Part shown: in pieces, positions 17,508-26,519 of the stretch
Position numbering within the stretch: the stretch's first letter is position 1
Layout of the letters: every line of letters starts with the position of its first letter
DNA from: JBBQVZ01 sp963695975
GTDB lineage: Bacteria > Actinomycetota > UBA4738 > HRBIN12
Reading direction: 5' to 3'
Assembly (NCBI GenBank): GCA_963695975.1
Contig: CAVOIB010000002.1
Location: forward strand, 186,001 to 250,000
Length of the DNA stretch: 64,000 nt
Notes under the pieces: generated by a model
What the model saw: only the letters and a program-made list of their open reading frames with translations
Told to the model about the DNA's origin: nothing
Databases searched by the model: none
Position numbers and translations under genes: made by a program

Positions 17508-17903
17508 GTGGACCAGACCCGCTTGGAAGCGATCCCGCTCTTCGCCGACCTGTCGCACAAGGAACTGGAGAAGATCGCGCGATGGGCGGACGAGGTCGAC
17601 GTGCCCGCCGGGTACCACCTGCTGGATCAGGACCGCTTCCCGCACGAATTCTTCGTGATCGAGAAGGGAACGGTCGCCATCACCAAGGACGGGAAGCACA
17701 TCACGGATCTCGGCCCCGGCGATTTCTGCGGTGAGATCGCGATCCTCGAGCACGAGCGCCGAACCGCGACGGTCGTCGCCACCACGCCGGTCACCGCGAT
17801 CGTGATGCTAGCAAGGGACTTCGAGGCGATGGATGCGGAGATGCCTGAGGTCGCCGCTCGGATCCAGGCCGCGATCCGCGAACGGATGGCGCGCCAGCCC
17901 TAG
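17508..17903 (+). CDS. Stand-alone cyclic-nucleotide-binding domain protein
   Basis: 131 residues from the GTG at 17508, with a strong GAGAGGAGG ribosome site. The whole protein is one cNMP-binding (CAP-like) beta-roll: LFADLSHKELEKIA, EFFVIEKGTVAI, DLGPGDFCGEIAILEHERRTATVVA, where FCGEIA and RRTA form the phosphate-binding cassette. There is no DNA-binding helix-turn-helix, so it is a sensor or partner protein rather than a Crp-type regulator. Its 3' end overlaps the convergent tadA by four bases. Confidence 0.87.
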   Translation: MDQTRLEAIPLFADLSHKELEKIARWADEVDVPAGYHLLDQDRFPHEFFVIEKGTVAITKDGKHITDLGPGDFCGEIAILEHERRTATVVATTPVTAIVMLARDFEAMDAEMPEVAARIQAAIRERMARQP

Positions 17904-18361
17904 CGCCGCGAACGGAAGAACGCTCGCAGCAGCTCGCCACAGTCGTCAGCGAGCACACCGCCCGAGAGCTCGACCTGATGATTCAAACGGTCGTCCTGGA
18001 GCAGGTTCCCGAGCGAGCCGGCGAAGCCCGCCTTCGGGTCGGCCGCGCCGTAGACGATCCGGTCGAGCCGCGCGAGGACAACGGCGCCCGCGCACATCGC
18101 GCACGGCTCCAACGTGACGTAGAGCGTGCACCCATCCAGGCGCCACGAACCCATCATGGTGCTCGCACCCCGTAGCGCGAGGACCTCCGCGTGCGCCGTC
18201 GGGTCCTGCAGGCGCTCCCGGCCGTTGCCGGCGGTGGCCAGGACCTGATCGTCTCGGGCGATCACGGCGCCCACTGGTACGTCCCCCGATCCCTCGCACT
18301 CCGCCGCGGCGTCCAACGCCGCGCGCATCATGCGCTCATCGCTTGGCCGGCGGTCCGTCAC
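17900..18361 (-). CDS. tadA: tRNA-adenosine deaminase
   Basis: 153 residues. TadA converts adenosine to inosine at the wobble position of tRNA-Arg(ACG), which is itself encoded at 27499-27571. The zinc cytidine-deaminase motifs are HAE (57-59, catalytic Glu59) and PCAMC (Cys87, Cys90). The length and the MMRAALDAA N-terminus fit TadA rather than a free nucleobase deaminase. It overlaps the convergent cyclic-nucleotide-binding gene by four bases and follows the zincin gene by three bases. Confidence 0.92.
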   Translation of the reverse strand: MTDRRPSDERMMRAALDAAAECEGSGDVPVGAVIARDDQVLATAGNGRERLQDPTAHAEVLALRGASTMMGSWRLDGCTLYVTLEPCAMCAGAVVLARLDRIVYGAADPKAGFAGSLGNLLQDDRLNHQVELSGGVLADDCGELLRAFFRSRR

Positions 18362-18364
18362 GGA

Positions 18365-18718
18365 CTAGTACGCTCCGATCTCGCGGAGCCGGTCGTCGCT
18401 GATCCCGAAATGGTGAGCGACCTCGTGCGCGATCGTGTGGGCGACGATCCGCTGGAGGCGTTCCTCGTTCCCCGCTGCCTGCCGTTCGATCGGCTCGCGG
18501 AACAGGGTGATGTGGTCGGGCAGCGTCCCCGAGTAGCTCATACCTCGCTTCGCGAGCGGCACACCTTGGTACAACCCTAGGAGTGAGGGCTGATCGGACG
18601 GCGGCAGGTCTTCGACGAAGATCTCGACGTTGTCCATCGTGTCGTGGACCCATGAGGGCAGTCCGTCTATGGCCTCGGCAGCGAGCTCGACGAAGCGCTC
18701 CTCGGATGTCACGCGCAT
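18365..18718 (-). CDS. Minimal zincin-like metallopeptidase family protein
   Basis: 117 residues from the ATG at 18718. It carries the zinc motif HEVAHHFGI (98-106) near its C-terminus, preceded by the SYSGTLPDHITLF strand, the pattern of the small DUF1025/minimal gluzincin family widespread in Actinobacteria. These proteins are thought to be metallopeptidases, but activity is not well established. The gene lies between the propeller protein (4-base gap upstream) and tadA (3-base gap downstream), consistent with one transcript. Confidence 0.85.
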   Translation of the reverse strand: MRVTSEERFVELAAEAIDGLPSWVHDTMDNVEIFVEDLPPSDQPSLLGLYQGVPLAKRGMSYSGTLPDHITLFREPIERQAAGNEERLQRIVAHTIAHEVAHHFGISDDRLREIGAY

Positions 18719-18722
18719 CAGC

Positions 18723-19961
18723 CTAGGCGAACTTCTGGAGCCAGTAGCCCTTGAGACCATGCCCGAACCGCATCTTCAACGCCTCCGTCGTGACGAACAA
18801 CGTTCCGCCTCGCACGGCGACGCCGGTCCCTTCCATCAGTCGGTGACCATGCTGAAGCGGCAGACTCCATGCGAGATCACCCGAGGTCGAATACCTCCGC
18901 AAGGATGCGTCCAGTCCGTGGTCCGACGGATCACGCCTGGTCCCGACGACGAACGTGTGGCCCTTCTCGTCAACGCTCACCACAGAAGGTTGCGCCGCGC
19001 GGACCCATGAAGATCCCCAGTGCCGGGACCAAACGAGATCTCCGCTCAGCGTGAAGCGCCCGAGCCAGGCGTGACCGGGACGAGCACGCGCCCACGTTAC
19101 GGGTGAACCGTCGAAGAGCGCGCTCACCATCAATGCATGATCGTGAACCGCCAGATCGGCACCGAAGTGTTGATCGACGTGTGCGGTTGCCGGGTAGACC
19201 TGCGACCACTGGACCCGGCCGCCACGATCGAGCTTCTGCAAGAACAACTCGTGGCCCGCGGCGACCGCGTCGTTCTCGGGACCCAGAGCCGCCCACCCTC
19301 CGACGTAGATCCCTCCGCTCTCGCCGACCGCGACACCTTCCGCTTCGTCGCTGAACGCGCCGAGCCCCGGAGCTTCGAACGGACTCCTCCACCGCCACGA
19401 CCCGTCGCGGCCGAAGGCGAGCACCCAACCGTCGAGGATCCGGTAGTCCCCACAGCACCCTTGGAACGAGCCGGACATCACCACCTGGTGATCGGTTACC
19501 GCAAGGCCGGTCGGGAAGTCGGCCGTCCGCCCGTGCTGCCACCCCCGCTCGTCGCGAGCCCACTCGAGGTTGCCGTCCGCGTCGTACTTCCGCAGGAACC
19601 ACGCGCCGCCTTCGAAATGGTTCGAGCCGACGGAGCCGGCGAAGTACACCGAGCTGTCGGTGTCCACCGCGACGAGCTCGCCGCTCGTATGTGCCGGGAT
19701 CTGCGACCACGTTCGGGTCCAGAGCGGCTGACCGTCGGGGTCGAACTTCTTCAGGACGGCGACGCTCTCGGTCTCGCTGACCCGGGAACCGGACACGTAG
19801 GCGTTCCCCTCCTGGTCGACCGCGACCGACGCCGACCGTAAGTCGAACGCGATCGTCTTCGTCCACACGGGGGTCGGTGCATCGGCGCGTGCGATCCCGG
19901 CGACGAGGACCGCCGACGCCATCACGAGCACCGGAACCCGGATCCCGAACTTCCCTGACAC
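18723..19961 (-). CDS. Secreted beta-propeller (SBBP/PQQ-like repeat) protein
   Basis: 412 residues with a signal peptide (LVMASAVLVAGIARA, cleavage likely near residue 27). The rest is a series of about 50-residue repeats with the pattern VAVDQEGNAYVSGS followed by KFDPDGQPLWTRTW, and later VDTDSSVYFAGS and KYDADGNLEWARD. These are SBBP-type blades, so the fold is probably a seven-bladed propeller. It is extracellular with no catalytic motif, and the function is unknown. The end is four bases from the zincin start, so the two are probably co-transcribed. Confidence 0.8.
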   Translation of the reverse strand: MSGKFGIRVPVLVMASAVLVAGIARADAPTPVWTKTIAFDLRSASVAVDQEGNAYVSGSRVSETESVAVLKKFDPDGQPLWTRTWSQIPAHTSGELVAVDTDSSVYFAGSVGSNHFEGGAWFLRKYDADGNLEWARDERGWQHGRTADFPTGLAVTDHQVVMSGSFQGCCGDYRILDGWVLAFGRDGSWRWRSPFEAPGLGAFSDEAEGVAVGESGGIYVGGWAALGPENDAVAAGHELFLQKLDRGGRVQWSQVYPATAHVDQHFGADLAVHDHALMVSALFDGSPVTWARARPGHAWLGRFTLSGDLVWSRHWGSSWVRAAQPSVVSVDEKGHTFVVGTRRDPSDHGLDASLRRYSTSGDLAWSLPLQHGHRLMEGTGVAVRGGTLFVTTEALKMRFGHGLKGYWLQKFA

Positions 19962-20037
19962 TCGACCACCGCCTCACATCCATCCTACGGGCGAGCGCTC
20001 GAACGCTGGTGCCGCGACCTCGGTCCTGCGGGTCGCG

Positions 20038-20043
20038 TAGCCT
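20038..20043 (+). promoter_or_regulatory. -10 box TAGCCT before pncB
   Basis: A TANNNT hexamer ends 6 bases before the ATG at 20050, consistent with a leaderless mRNA. Confidence 0.4.
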
Positions 20044-20049
20044 TGACGT

Positions 20050-21381
20050 ATGCCGGGGGCTCTCCTCACCGATCTCTACGAGCTGAACATGGCCGCGAGC
20101 TACTTACGCCGTGGCATGACCGAGCCCGCGACGTTCAGCCTGTTCGTCCGCGTGCTTCCCCGGCAGCGAGGGTTCCTGGTCGCGGCAGGTCTCGAGGCCT
20201 GCCTCGAGTCGCTGGCGTCGTTCGGCTTCGATGACGCCGACCTCACATACCTGCGGACGATCGGCTTCGAAGAGCGCGATATCGAGGCCTTCCGCGCGCT
20301 GCGGTTCGACGGCGACGTCTGGGCGATCCCGGAGGGCCGAGTCGTGTTCGCGAACGAGCCACTCATAGAGGTGACGGCGTCGCTCCCGATCGCCCAGCTC
20401 GTCGAGACGCTCCTGCTGAACCAGGTGACGCTCCACAGCACGGTCGCGTCCAAGGCCGCCCGCTATCGCATCGCCGCGCCTGACGCGGGACTCGTAGACT
20501 TCGCGTTCAGGCGCACCCACGGTGGAGACGCGGCGATGGCCGTGGCGCGGTCGAGTGCGATCGTGGGATTCGCCGCCACGTCGAACGTCGAAGCCGCCCG
20601 GCGGTACGGCCTGCGAGCGGCCGGAACGATGGCGCACTCGTTCGTGCAGGCGTTCCCGTCGGAGATCGATGCCTTCAGGGCGTTCGCCGAGGATCACCCG
20701 GATCGCACCACGTTCCTCGTGGATACGTACGACACGCTGAACGGCGTCCGCGCCGCGATCGACGTGATCCGTGAACTGAGGTTGACTCGAGGCATCGGCG
20801 TGCGCCTGGACAGCGGCGATCTGGATCACCTGTCACGCGAGGCCAGACGGCTCCTCGACGACGCGGGCCTGGCCGAGGCGCAGATCTTCGCGAGCGGGGG
20901 CTTGGACGAGCTCGAGGTCGAGGCGCTGCTGCGTGGCGGCGCCCCGGTCGATGCGTTCGGGATCGGTACGCAGATGGGTGTATCCGCGGATGCGCCCTAC
21001 ATCGACTCGGTCTACAAGTTGGTCGAGGCAGGTGGCCGTCCGGTGCTCAAGCTCTCGTCCGGCAAGGAAACGGCGCCGGGCGCCAAGCAGGTGTGGCGCG
21101 GAGCCAACGACGACATCCTCGCCCTCCGTGAGGAGCCGCCGCCCACTGAGGGATCGACACCGATGCTCGAGCCGGCGATGCGGGGCGGGCGCCGCGTCGG
21201 TCCCGCACCCTCACTCGACGAGATGCGCTCACGGTTCCAGACGGACCTCGAGGCCCTTCCGGCCGGGGCCCGGCGACTCCTTGATCCGGAGCCCGTGGAA
21301 GTGCGCCCGACGGACGCGCTCGCGACGCTCACGATGCGGGCTCGAGACGCCGCGATCCTCCGCGCGGGTCTCCTTCGGTAG
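20050..21381 (+). CDS. pncB: Nicotinate phosphoribosyltransferase
   Basis: 443 residues. The enzyme joins nicotinate to PRPP with ATP to make nicotinate mononucleotide, the salvage entry to NAD. The family start ALLTDLYELNMAASYLRRGM is clear, as are FAFRRTHGGDAAMAVARSSAIVGFAATSNV (the phosphoribosyl site with RRTHGGDA), VDTYDTLNGV and GVRLDSGDL. The start codon is set by the conserved N-terminus and by a -10 box 6 bases upstream. It converges on leuD with a 2-base gap. Confidence 0.95.
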   Translation: MPGALLTDLYELNMAASYLRRGMTEPATFSLFVRVLPRQRGFLVAAGLEACLESLASFGFDDADLTYLRTIGFEERDIEAFRALRFDGDVWAIPEGRVVFANEPLIEVTASLPIAQLVETLLLNQVTLHSTVASKAARYRIAAPDAGLVDFAFRRTHGGDAAMAVARSSAIVGFAATSNVEAARRYGLRAAGTMAHSFVQAFPSEIDAFRAFAEDHPDRTTFLVDTYDTLNGVRAAIDVIRELRLTRGIGVRLDSGDLDHLSREARRLLDDAGLAEAQIFASGGLDELEVEALLRGGAPVDAFGIGTQMGVSADAPYIDSVYKLVEAGGRPVLKLSSGKETAPGAKQVWRGANDDILALREEPPPTEGSTPMLEPAMRGGRRVGPAPSLDEMRSRFQTDLEALPAGARRLLDPEPVEVRPTDALATLTMRARDAAILRAGLLR

Positions 21382-21383
21382 GC

Positions 21384-21968
21384 CTACGCGGTTGGGAGCC
21401 AGGCGGGCCGCTTGGATTCGAACGCCACGATCGCGTCCTCGTGGCGGAGCGAGAGCCCGATGTCGTCGAGCCCTTCCATCAAACGCCACCGCGTGTAGGA
21501 CTCCATGTCGAACACCTCGTCGATACCTGGCGCTCGCACGACGAGCCGATCCAGGTCAACGACGATCCGGGTCGTGGGATCGTCGAGCACGGCATCCATC
21601 AACGCCCTGACGCTTTCAGCCCGAAGCTCGACCGGCAGCAAACCGATCTTCGTGCAGTTGTTCCGGAAGATGTCCGCGAAGCTCGGCGCAACGATCGCGC
21701 GGAACCCCGCGTCCTCGATCGCCCACGGTGCATGCTCCCGGCTGGAGCCGCAGCCGAAGTTCTCGCCCGCGAGCAGAATCGACGCGTCCGCGTAGCGCGC
21801 GTCGTTCAGCACGAAGGCCGGGTCCTTGCGCCACTCCGCGAACAGGAACGGTCCGAACCCCGTCCGCTCGACGCGCTTCAGGTACTCCGCCGGGATGATC
21901 TGGTCGGTATCGACGTCCGAGCGGTCGAGGGGCAGCGCGGTGCCGTCGACGACGCTGATCGGTTCCAT
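21384..21968 (-). CDS. leuD: 3-isopropylmalate dehydratase small subunit
   Basis: 194 residues. With LeuC it isomerizes 2-isopropylmalate to 3-isopropylmalate in leucine synthesis. Recognizable are DVDTDQIIPAEYLKR near the N-terminus, FGCGSSREHAPWAI and the IFRNNCTKIGLLPV block. The ATG is immediately adjacent to the leuC stop (no gap), so the two subunits are translationally coupled. It converges on pncB. Confidence 0.97.
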   Translation of the reverse strand: MEPISVVDGTALPLDRSDVDTDQIIPAEYLKRVERTGFGPFLFAEWRKDPAFVLNDARYADASILLAGENFGCGSSREHAPWAIEDAGFRAIVAPSFADIFRNNCTKIGLLPVELRAESVRALMDAVLDDPTTRIVVDLDRLVVRAPGIDEVFDMESYTRWRLMEGLDDIGLSLRHEDAIVAFESKRPAWLPTA

Positions 21969-23360
21969 CTAGAGATCCTCCGGGGTGCAGAAGTGACCGG
22001 CGATCGCGGTGGCGGCGGCGACGACGGGGCTCACCAGGTGGGTCCGACCCCCCTTGCCCTGCCGACCCTCGAAGTTGCGATTGCTGGTGCTCGCGCACCT
22101 CTCGCCCGGCTGCAGGATGTCGGGGTTCATCCCCAGGCACATCGAGCATCCGGCCCCGCGCCAGTCGAATCCGGCCTGGGTGAAGACCCGATCGAGTCCC
22201 TCGCGCTCCGCCTGCTCCTTCACCGCGAAGGACCCGGGAACCACGAGCGCCCGGAGACCCGCGGCGACCTGCCGGCCCTCGATCACGCTCGCCGCCAGGC
22301 GAAGGTCCTCGATCCGCGAGTTCGTGCAGGAGCCGATGAACACCGTGTCGGGTCGGATCTCGCGGATCGGCGTACCAGGTGTCAGGTCCATGTAGCTCAG
22401 GGCTCGCGCGGCCGCGTCACGCCGGCCGGCATCCTCGAACACATCGGGATCCGGCACCGCCTCGTCGATCGTGACGCTCTGGCTCGGGTTCGTCCCCCAG
22501 GTGACGAAGGGACGGAGGTCGGCGGCGTCGATCGCGACCTCTCGGTCGAACGAGGCGCCGGGATCCGTGGGAAGCGACCGCCACGCGTCGAGCGCGGCCG
22601 CCCATCCGGCGCCCGTCGGCGCGTGCGATCTTCCCTCGACATAGGCGAACGTCGTGTCGTCGGGCGCCACCATGCCCGCCCTCGCGCCGGCCTCGATCGA
22701 CATGTTGCAGATCGTCATGCGTCCTTCCATCGAAAGCGCGCGGATGGCCTGCCCCCGGTACTCGACGATGTGACCGACGCCGCCGCCGGTGCCGATCCTC
22801 TGGATGATGCCGAGGATGATGTCCTTCGCCGCGACACCGGCCGGAAGATCGCCGTCCACGGTGATCGCCATGGACCCCGGCTTGGACTGAGGAAGCGTCT
22901 GGGTCGCGAGGACGTGCTCGACCTCCGATGTCCCGATCCCGAACGCGAGCGCGCCGAACGCCCCGTGCGTCGAGGTGTGCGAATCACCACAGACGATCAC
23001 CAACCCCGGCTGCGTATACCCCTGCTCGGGCCCGATCACGTGGACGATCCCTTGCCCCGGCGAACCCATCGGATACAGCGTTATGCCGAACTCGGTGGTG
23101 TTCGAGGAGAGCGCGTCCATCTGACGCTTGGAGATCGGGTCGGTGACGGGTCCCGCGGTCGTCGGGACATTGTGGTCCATCGTCGCGACCGTGAGATCGG
23201 GCCGGCGCACCGTGCGACCGTGCAGTCGGAGTCCGTCGAACGCTTGCGGGCTCGTGACCTCGTGCACCAAGTGGAGGTCGACGTAGAGAAGGTCGGGCTC
23301 ACCGTCCGCCCGGTGGACCACGTGGCGTTCCCAGACCTTCTCCGCGAGCGTCTGCGGCAT
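21969..23360 (-). CDS. leuC: 3-isopropylmalate dehydratase large subunit
   Basis: 463 residues from the ATG at 23360 (MPQTLAEKVWERHVV), the normal family start and preceded by GGAGCCGGAG. Another in-frame ATG at 23393 would add 11 residues. It carries the 4Fe-4S cluster of the aconitase family: IGSCTNSRIEDL and GCSMCLGMNPD hold the three cysteine ligands. HTSTHGAFGALAFGIGTSEV and GVAAKDIILGII are also typical. Two IclR-type inverted repeats lie just upstream, between this gene and the divergent regulator. Confidence 0.96.
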   Translation of the reverse strand: MPQTLAEKVWERHVVHRADGEPDLLYVDLHLVHEVTSPQAFDGLRLHGRTVRRPDLTVATMDHNVPTTAGPVTDPISKRQMDALSSNTTEFGITLYPMGSPGQGIVHVIGPEQGYTQPGLVIVCGDSHTSTHGAFGALAFGIGTSEVEHVLATQTLPQSKPGSMAITVDGDLPAGVAAKDIILGIIQRIGTGGGVGHIVEYRGQAIRALSMEGRMTICNMSIEAGARAGMVAPDDTTFAYVEGRSHAPTGAGWAAALDAWRSLPTDPGASFDREVAIDAADLRPFVTWGTNPSQSVTIDEAVPDPDVFEDAGRRDAAARALSYMDLTPGTPIREIRPDTVFIGSCTNSRIEDLRLAASVIEGRQVAAGLRALVVPGSFAVKEQAEREGLDRVFTQAGFDWRGAGCSMCLGMNPDILQPGERCASTSNRNFEGRQGKGGRTHLVSPVVAAATAIAGHFCTPEDL

Positions 23361-23398
23361 CTCCGGCTCCGTCCTCCCCGGCGTTCGTTCCATTGCGT

Positions 23399-23415
23399 GT
23401 TCCGATATATGGAAC
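23399..23415. promoter_or_regulatory. IclR-type operator 1 (GTTCC-N7-GGAAC)
   Basis: A perfect 5-base inverted repeat GTTCCGATATATGGAAC. It covers the putative -10 (TATATC) of leuC on the minus strand and the -35 area of the regulator. It matches 14 of 17 bases of operator 2, with starts exactly 21 bases apart (two helical turns). Confidence 0.7.
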
Positions 23416-23421
23416 TACAGT
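23416..23421 (+). promoter_or_regulatory. -10 box TACAGT of the IclR regulator gene
   Basis: A TANNNT hexamer ends 6 bases before the ATG at 23428 and lies between the two operators, which would allow autoregulation. Confidence 0.45.
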
Positions 23422-23436
23422 ACCGATATGCGGAAC
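23420..23436. promoter_or_regulatory. IclR-type operator 2 (GTACC-N7-GGAAC)
   Basis: GTACCGATATGCGGAAC is an imperfect copy of operator 1 that overlaps the start codon of the regulator gene (ATG at 23428). Confidence 0.65.
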
Positions 23437-24216
23437 CCGACGTTACCAGAAGGAACACGCACACGCCAGGTAGCCGACACGGAGGTCGGCGTGCTCGATC
23501 GGGCGGTCTCGATCCTCGACGCCGTGGAGCGCGGAGCCAGGACCCACCCCGCTGTGGTGCAGGCCACCGGCCTCTCCCGCACGACCGCCCACCGCCTCCT
23601 CAAGTCCCTCGAGGCCCACGGCTTCCTCGAATACGTCGGCGGCCACGGGTACCGGCTTGGGCCGCGACTGCTGAAGCTTGCCGCGATGGCGATGCAGGAG
23701 CCCTCGCTCCGCGACGCCGCCCATCCGGCACTCGAACGGCTGGCGGCGGCCACGGGTGAGAGCGCCCAACTCTTCGTGACATCGCTCGAGGGCCGCATCT
23801 GCGTCGACGCCGTGGAGTCCTCAAGCGAGCTCCGCACGTTCGTGCCGATCGGTGAGGAACTACCGATCTGGGCGGGGTCGGCCGGCAAGGTGTTCCTCGC
23901 ATCGATGACGGCGCAGCGGGCCGAAGAGCACATCGCGCGCGCTCGCGCCCTGACGACAGCGACCCCGACCGGCGAGCGTCTCCGTCGCCAACTCGCCACC
24001 GTTCGTCGGCAGGGGTGGGCGGCGAGCTCCGGAGAGCGCCAAGCGGGGGTGGCGTCGGTGAGCGCCCCCGTCCGCGGTCCACGTGACGAGACGATCGCCG
24101 CGGTGTCGATCTCGGGTCCGACGTCGAGGATCCGCAGGGTCGATGCTCGACGCTACGCGCAGGCGGTCATGGGCACGGCTCGCGAGATCGAGCAGGCGCT
24201 CGGCTACCAGGCGTAG
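23428..24216 (+). CDS. IclR-family regulator of leuCD (NdgR/LtbR-like)
   Basis: 262 residues. An N-terminal winged helix (VLDRAVSILDAVE, then PAVVQATGLSRTTAHRLLKSLEAHGFLE as the recognition region) is followed by an IclR ligand-binding domain (ELPIWAGSAGKVFLA, GWAASSGERQAGVASVSAPV). In Actinobacteria an IclR-type regulator (NdgR in Streptomyces, LtbR in Corynebacterium) is divergent from leuCD and represses it, and the same arrangement is seen here with two inverted repeats between the genes. The effector is not known from sequence. Its last 13 bases overlap the convergent aldo/keto reductase. Confidence 0.92.
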   Translation: MRNPTLPEGTRTRQVADTEVGVLDRAVSILDAVERGARTHPAVVQATGLSRTTAHRLLKSLEAHGFLEYVGGHGYRLGPRLLKLAAMAMQEPSLRDAAHPALERLAAATGESAQLFVTSLEGRICVDAVESSSELRTFVPIGEELPIWAGSAGKVFLASMTAQRAEEHIARARALTTATPTGERLRRQLATVRRQGWAASSGERQAGVASVSAPVRGPRDETIAAVSISGPTSRIRRVDARRYAQAVMGTAREIEQALGYQA

Positions 24217-25175
24217 GCTTCGGGGGCAGCGCCACCAGGGCCGGGGAAGATCTCGTCCAACTTCGCGAGCACGTCGGGCGCAAGTTGGATGTCGAGCGCC
24301 CTCATCGATGCGTTCAGCTGTTCGACCGTGCGAGGACCGATGATCGGCGAGGTCACCGCCGGTCGCGCAAGCAGCCACGCGAGCGCGACGTCCGACGGCC
24401 GTTCACCGAGCTGCCCACAGAGCGCCTCCCACCGCCCCAGCCGATCGCGTGACTCGTCGATCTCCCCTTGGAGGTACTCGCTGGAGCGACGTCCCTCCTC
24501 GACCTTCGAGAGCGCACCGGCCAGTAGCCCACCCGCGAGCGGGCTGTAGGGGATCAAGCCCATGCCGTACTCCTGGACAGCGGGGATCACCTCGAGCTCG
24601 ATCGTCCGCGCGGTCAGGTTGTACAGGCTCTGCTCGGACGCGAGTCCCAGGAAGTTGCGGGCGTGGGCGATCTCGTTCGCGCGAGCGATATGCCAACCGG
24701 CGAAATTGCTCGACCCGATATAGAGCACCTTCCCCTGCTGGACGAGCAGCTCCATCGCCTGCCAGACCTCGTCCCACCACGCGTCTCGATCGATGTGATG
24801 CATCTGATACAGGTCGATGTGGTCGGTCCGGAGGCGTCTGAGCGAGGCCTCGCATGCGCGACGGATCGCGAGCACCGAGAGGCGGCCCTCGTTCGGCCAG
24901 TCTCCCATCTGCCCGTAGACCTTGGTGGCCAGCACGACGGTGTCTCGGCGTCCACCGCCCTTGGCGAACCAACGTCCAACGATGTCCTCGGTGGCGCCGA
25001 CGCCGAGGTGCCGTCCGTACACGTTCGCGGTGTCGAAGAAGTTGATGCCGTGCGCGACCGCCGAGTCCATGATCGCGTGGCTGTCAGGCTCGGACGTGTG
25101 CGGCCCGAAGTTCATGGTGCCTAGGCAGAGGCGGCTGACGACGAGCCCGAGGCGACCGAAGTGCGTGTACTCCAT
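24204..25175 (-). CDS. Aldo/keto reductase
   Basis: 323 residues. A TIM-barrel NADPH oxidoreductase with the family start MEYTHFGRLGLVVSRLCLGTMN. The catalytic tetrad is visible as Asp/Tyr in FFDTANVYG, Lys in VVLATKVYG and His in YQMHHID. The C-terminal NADP pocket is PIIGPRTVEQLNA. It belongs to the group of general stress or Kvbeta-like reductases with aldehyde substrates. No partner gene indicates a pathway. The 25-base gap to the upstream MFS gene on the same strand suggests co-transcription. Confidence 0.93.
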   Translation of the reverse strand: MEYTHFGRLGLVVSRLCLGTMNFGPHTSEPDSHAIMDSAVAHGINFFDTANVYGRHLGVGATEDIVGRWFAKGGGRRDTVVLATKVYGQMGDWPNEGRLSVLAIRRACEASLRRLRTDHIDLYQMHHIDRDAWWDEVWQAMELLVQQGKVLYIGSSNFAGWHIARANEIAHARNFLGLASEQSLYNLTARTIELEVIPAVQEYGMGLIPYSPLAGGLLAGALSKVEEGRRSSEYLQGEIDESRDRLGRWEALCGQLGERPSDVALAWLLARPAVTSPIIGPRTVEQLNASMRALDIQLAPDVLAKLDEIFPGPGGAAPEAYAW

Positions 25176-25200
25176 CGGCGGGAAGTCTACCGGCGGCGGC

Positions 25201-26469
25201 TCAGCCGGCGTCGACCAAGGAGCCGTCTCGCTCCGGATCGCGGGCGCCCGGGATGAACATGAACGCGAGCGTTATCCCGCCGCCCAACACCCCGGCCCAC
25301 AGCAGCGTTGTCCTGGCACCGATAGCGCCGGCGATCGGCCCGACGATCGCGAACGACAACGGCACCCCACCGATCGAGATCATCCAATCCAGGCTGAAGA
25401 CACGGCCGAGCAGGTCCGTCGGGACGAGGCGCTGGATGAGCGTCACCCAGACGATCACGAGCACCGTGATCGACCCCTCCGCGACGAATGCGACAGCCAT
25501 CGCCTGCCACATGGTCTGGACGACGCCGAACCCCGCCGTCATGAACATCCCGAGCGCCCACGACAGGTACAAGACGGTCACGGCCTTCCGCGGCAATCCG
25601 CCGATCTGTCCCATCACGACAGCCGTGAGGACGGACGCCACACCGCCGGCACCGAAGACGAGACCGAGATCGGTTGCCGAGCCGTTGAGATCGTTCTTCA
25701 CGACGAACGGCACGAGCGTCTCCCAGGGCCCCCACACGCAGAGTAGGCTGATGAAAGCGCCCATCATCGCTACCCAGATCCAGGTCTGCCCTCGCACGTA
25801 ACGGATGCCCTCCTTCGTTTGGGCCCACATCGACGGCTCGTCTCCAGGCTCCCGTTCCGCGCGGCGGACGCGCATCAGCACGATCATCAGCGCGGAGAAC
25901 GCGAACGTGAACCCGTCGGCGATGAACGCCCATCCCGCCCCGACGCTCCCTACCAGGACGCCTCCCACGACGGGTCCCACGAGCGTCATCGCGAGCGGGC
26001 GGACGAACTGCCCGAGCGAGTTCGCCTCGACCAAGAGGTCGGGCGGCACGATGCTCGGGATGATCGCGGAGAACGCCGGACCGAAGAGCGCCTGTCCCAC
26101 CCCGTAGACCGCGACGAGTGCGATCAGACGGGGGATCGACAACTCGTCCATGAGCGAGAGGGCCCCGACCGCCGAGATCGCGACCAGACGGATGACGTCC
26201 CCGACGATCATGAGGCGACGGCGGTCCGCGCGATCCGACAGCACGCCGCTGAAGATCATCAGCAACACCTGCGGGAGGCTCCACGCAAGGCCCACCATGG
26301 CGAGCGCGGTCGGCGTGTTCGACAGGGTGTAGACCTGCCACGCGATCGCGAGCGTGTAGATCCCGTCGCCGATCAGCGAGACCGAGGTGCCGGTCCACAG
26401 CAGCGCGAAGTCGCGGATCGTCAAGGGCCGCAGGATGCCGACCGACCCCAGACGCCCCCGCTCCCCCAT
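25201..26469 (-). CDS. MFS transporter (EntS/MFS_3-type exporter)
   Basis: 422 residues with about 12 hydrophobic segments. RPLTIRDFALLWTGTSVSLIGDGIYTLAIAW at the start and the cytoplasmic loop GVLSDRADRRRLMI between helices 2 and 3 are typical of the enterobactin-exporter-like MFS_3 group, which expels drugs, siderophores or other small molecules by proton antiport. The gene is divergent from the Gfo/Idh gene (50 bases between starts) and followed by the aldo/keto reductase. The substrate is unknown. Confidence 0.92.
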   Translation of the reverse strand: MGERGRLGSVGILRPLTIRDFALLWTGTSVSLIGDGIYTLAIAWQVYTLSNTPTALAMVGLAWSLPQVLLMIFSGVLSDRADRRRLMIVGDVIRLVAISAVGALSLMDELSIPRLIALVAVYGVGQALFGPAFSAIIPSIVPPDLLVEANSLGQFVRPLAMTLVGPVVGGVLVGSVGAGWAFIADGFTFAFSALMIVLMRVRRAEREPGDEPSMWAQTKEGIRYVRGQTWIWVAMMGAFISLLCVWGPWETLVPFVVKNDLNGSATDLGLVFGAGGVASVLTAVVMGQIGGLPRKAVTVLYLSWALGMFMTAGFGVVQTMWQAMAVAFVAEGSITVLVIVWVTLIQRLVPTDLLGRVFSLDWMISIGGVPLSFAIVGPIAGAIGARTTLLWAGVLGGGITLAFMFIPGARDPERDGSLVDAG

Positions 26470-26507
26470 CCGCCGAGCATACGGAGGGTCGACGACCGGC
26501 CCGTTGG

Positions 26508-26513
26508 TAGGGT
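26508..26513 (+). promoter_or_regulatory. -10 box TAGGGT before the Gfo/Idh gene
   Basis: A TANNNT hexamer ends 6 bases before the GTG at 26520, supporting that start and a leaderless mRNA. Confidence 0.4.
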
Positions 26514-26519
26514 CCAGCT

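Noticed and set aside
21441..23759. 772-residue plus-strand open frame
   Set aside because: Antisense to leuD and leuC, whose conserved motifs lie on the minus strand.
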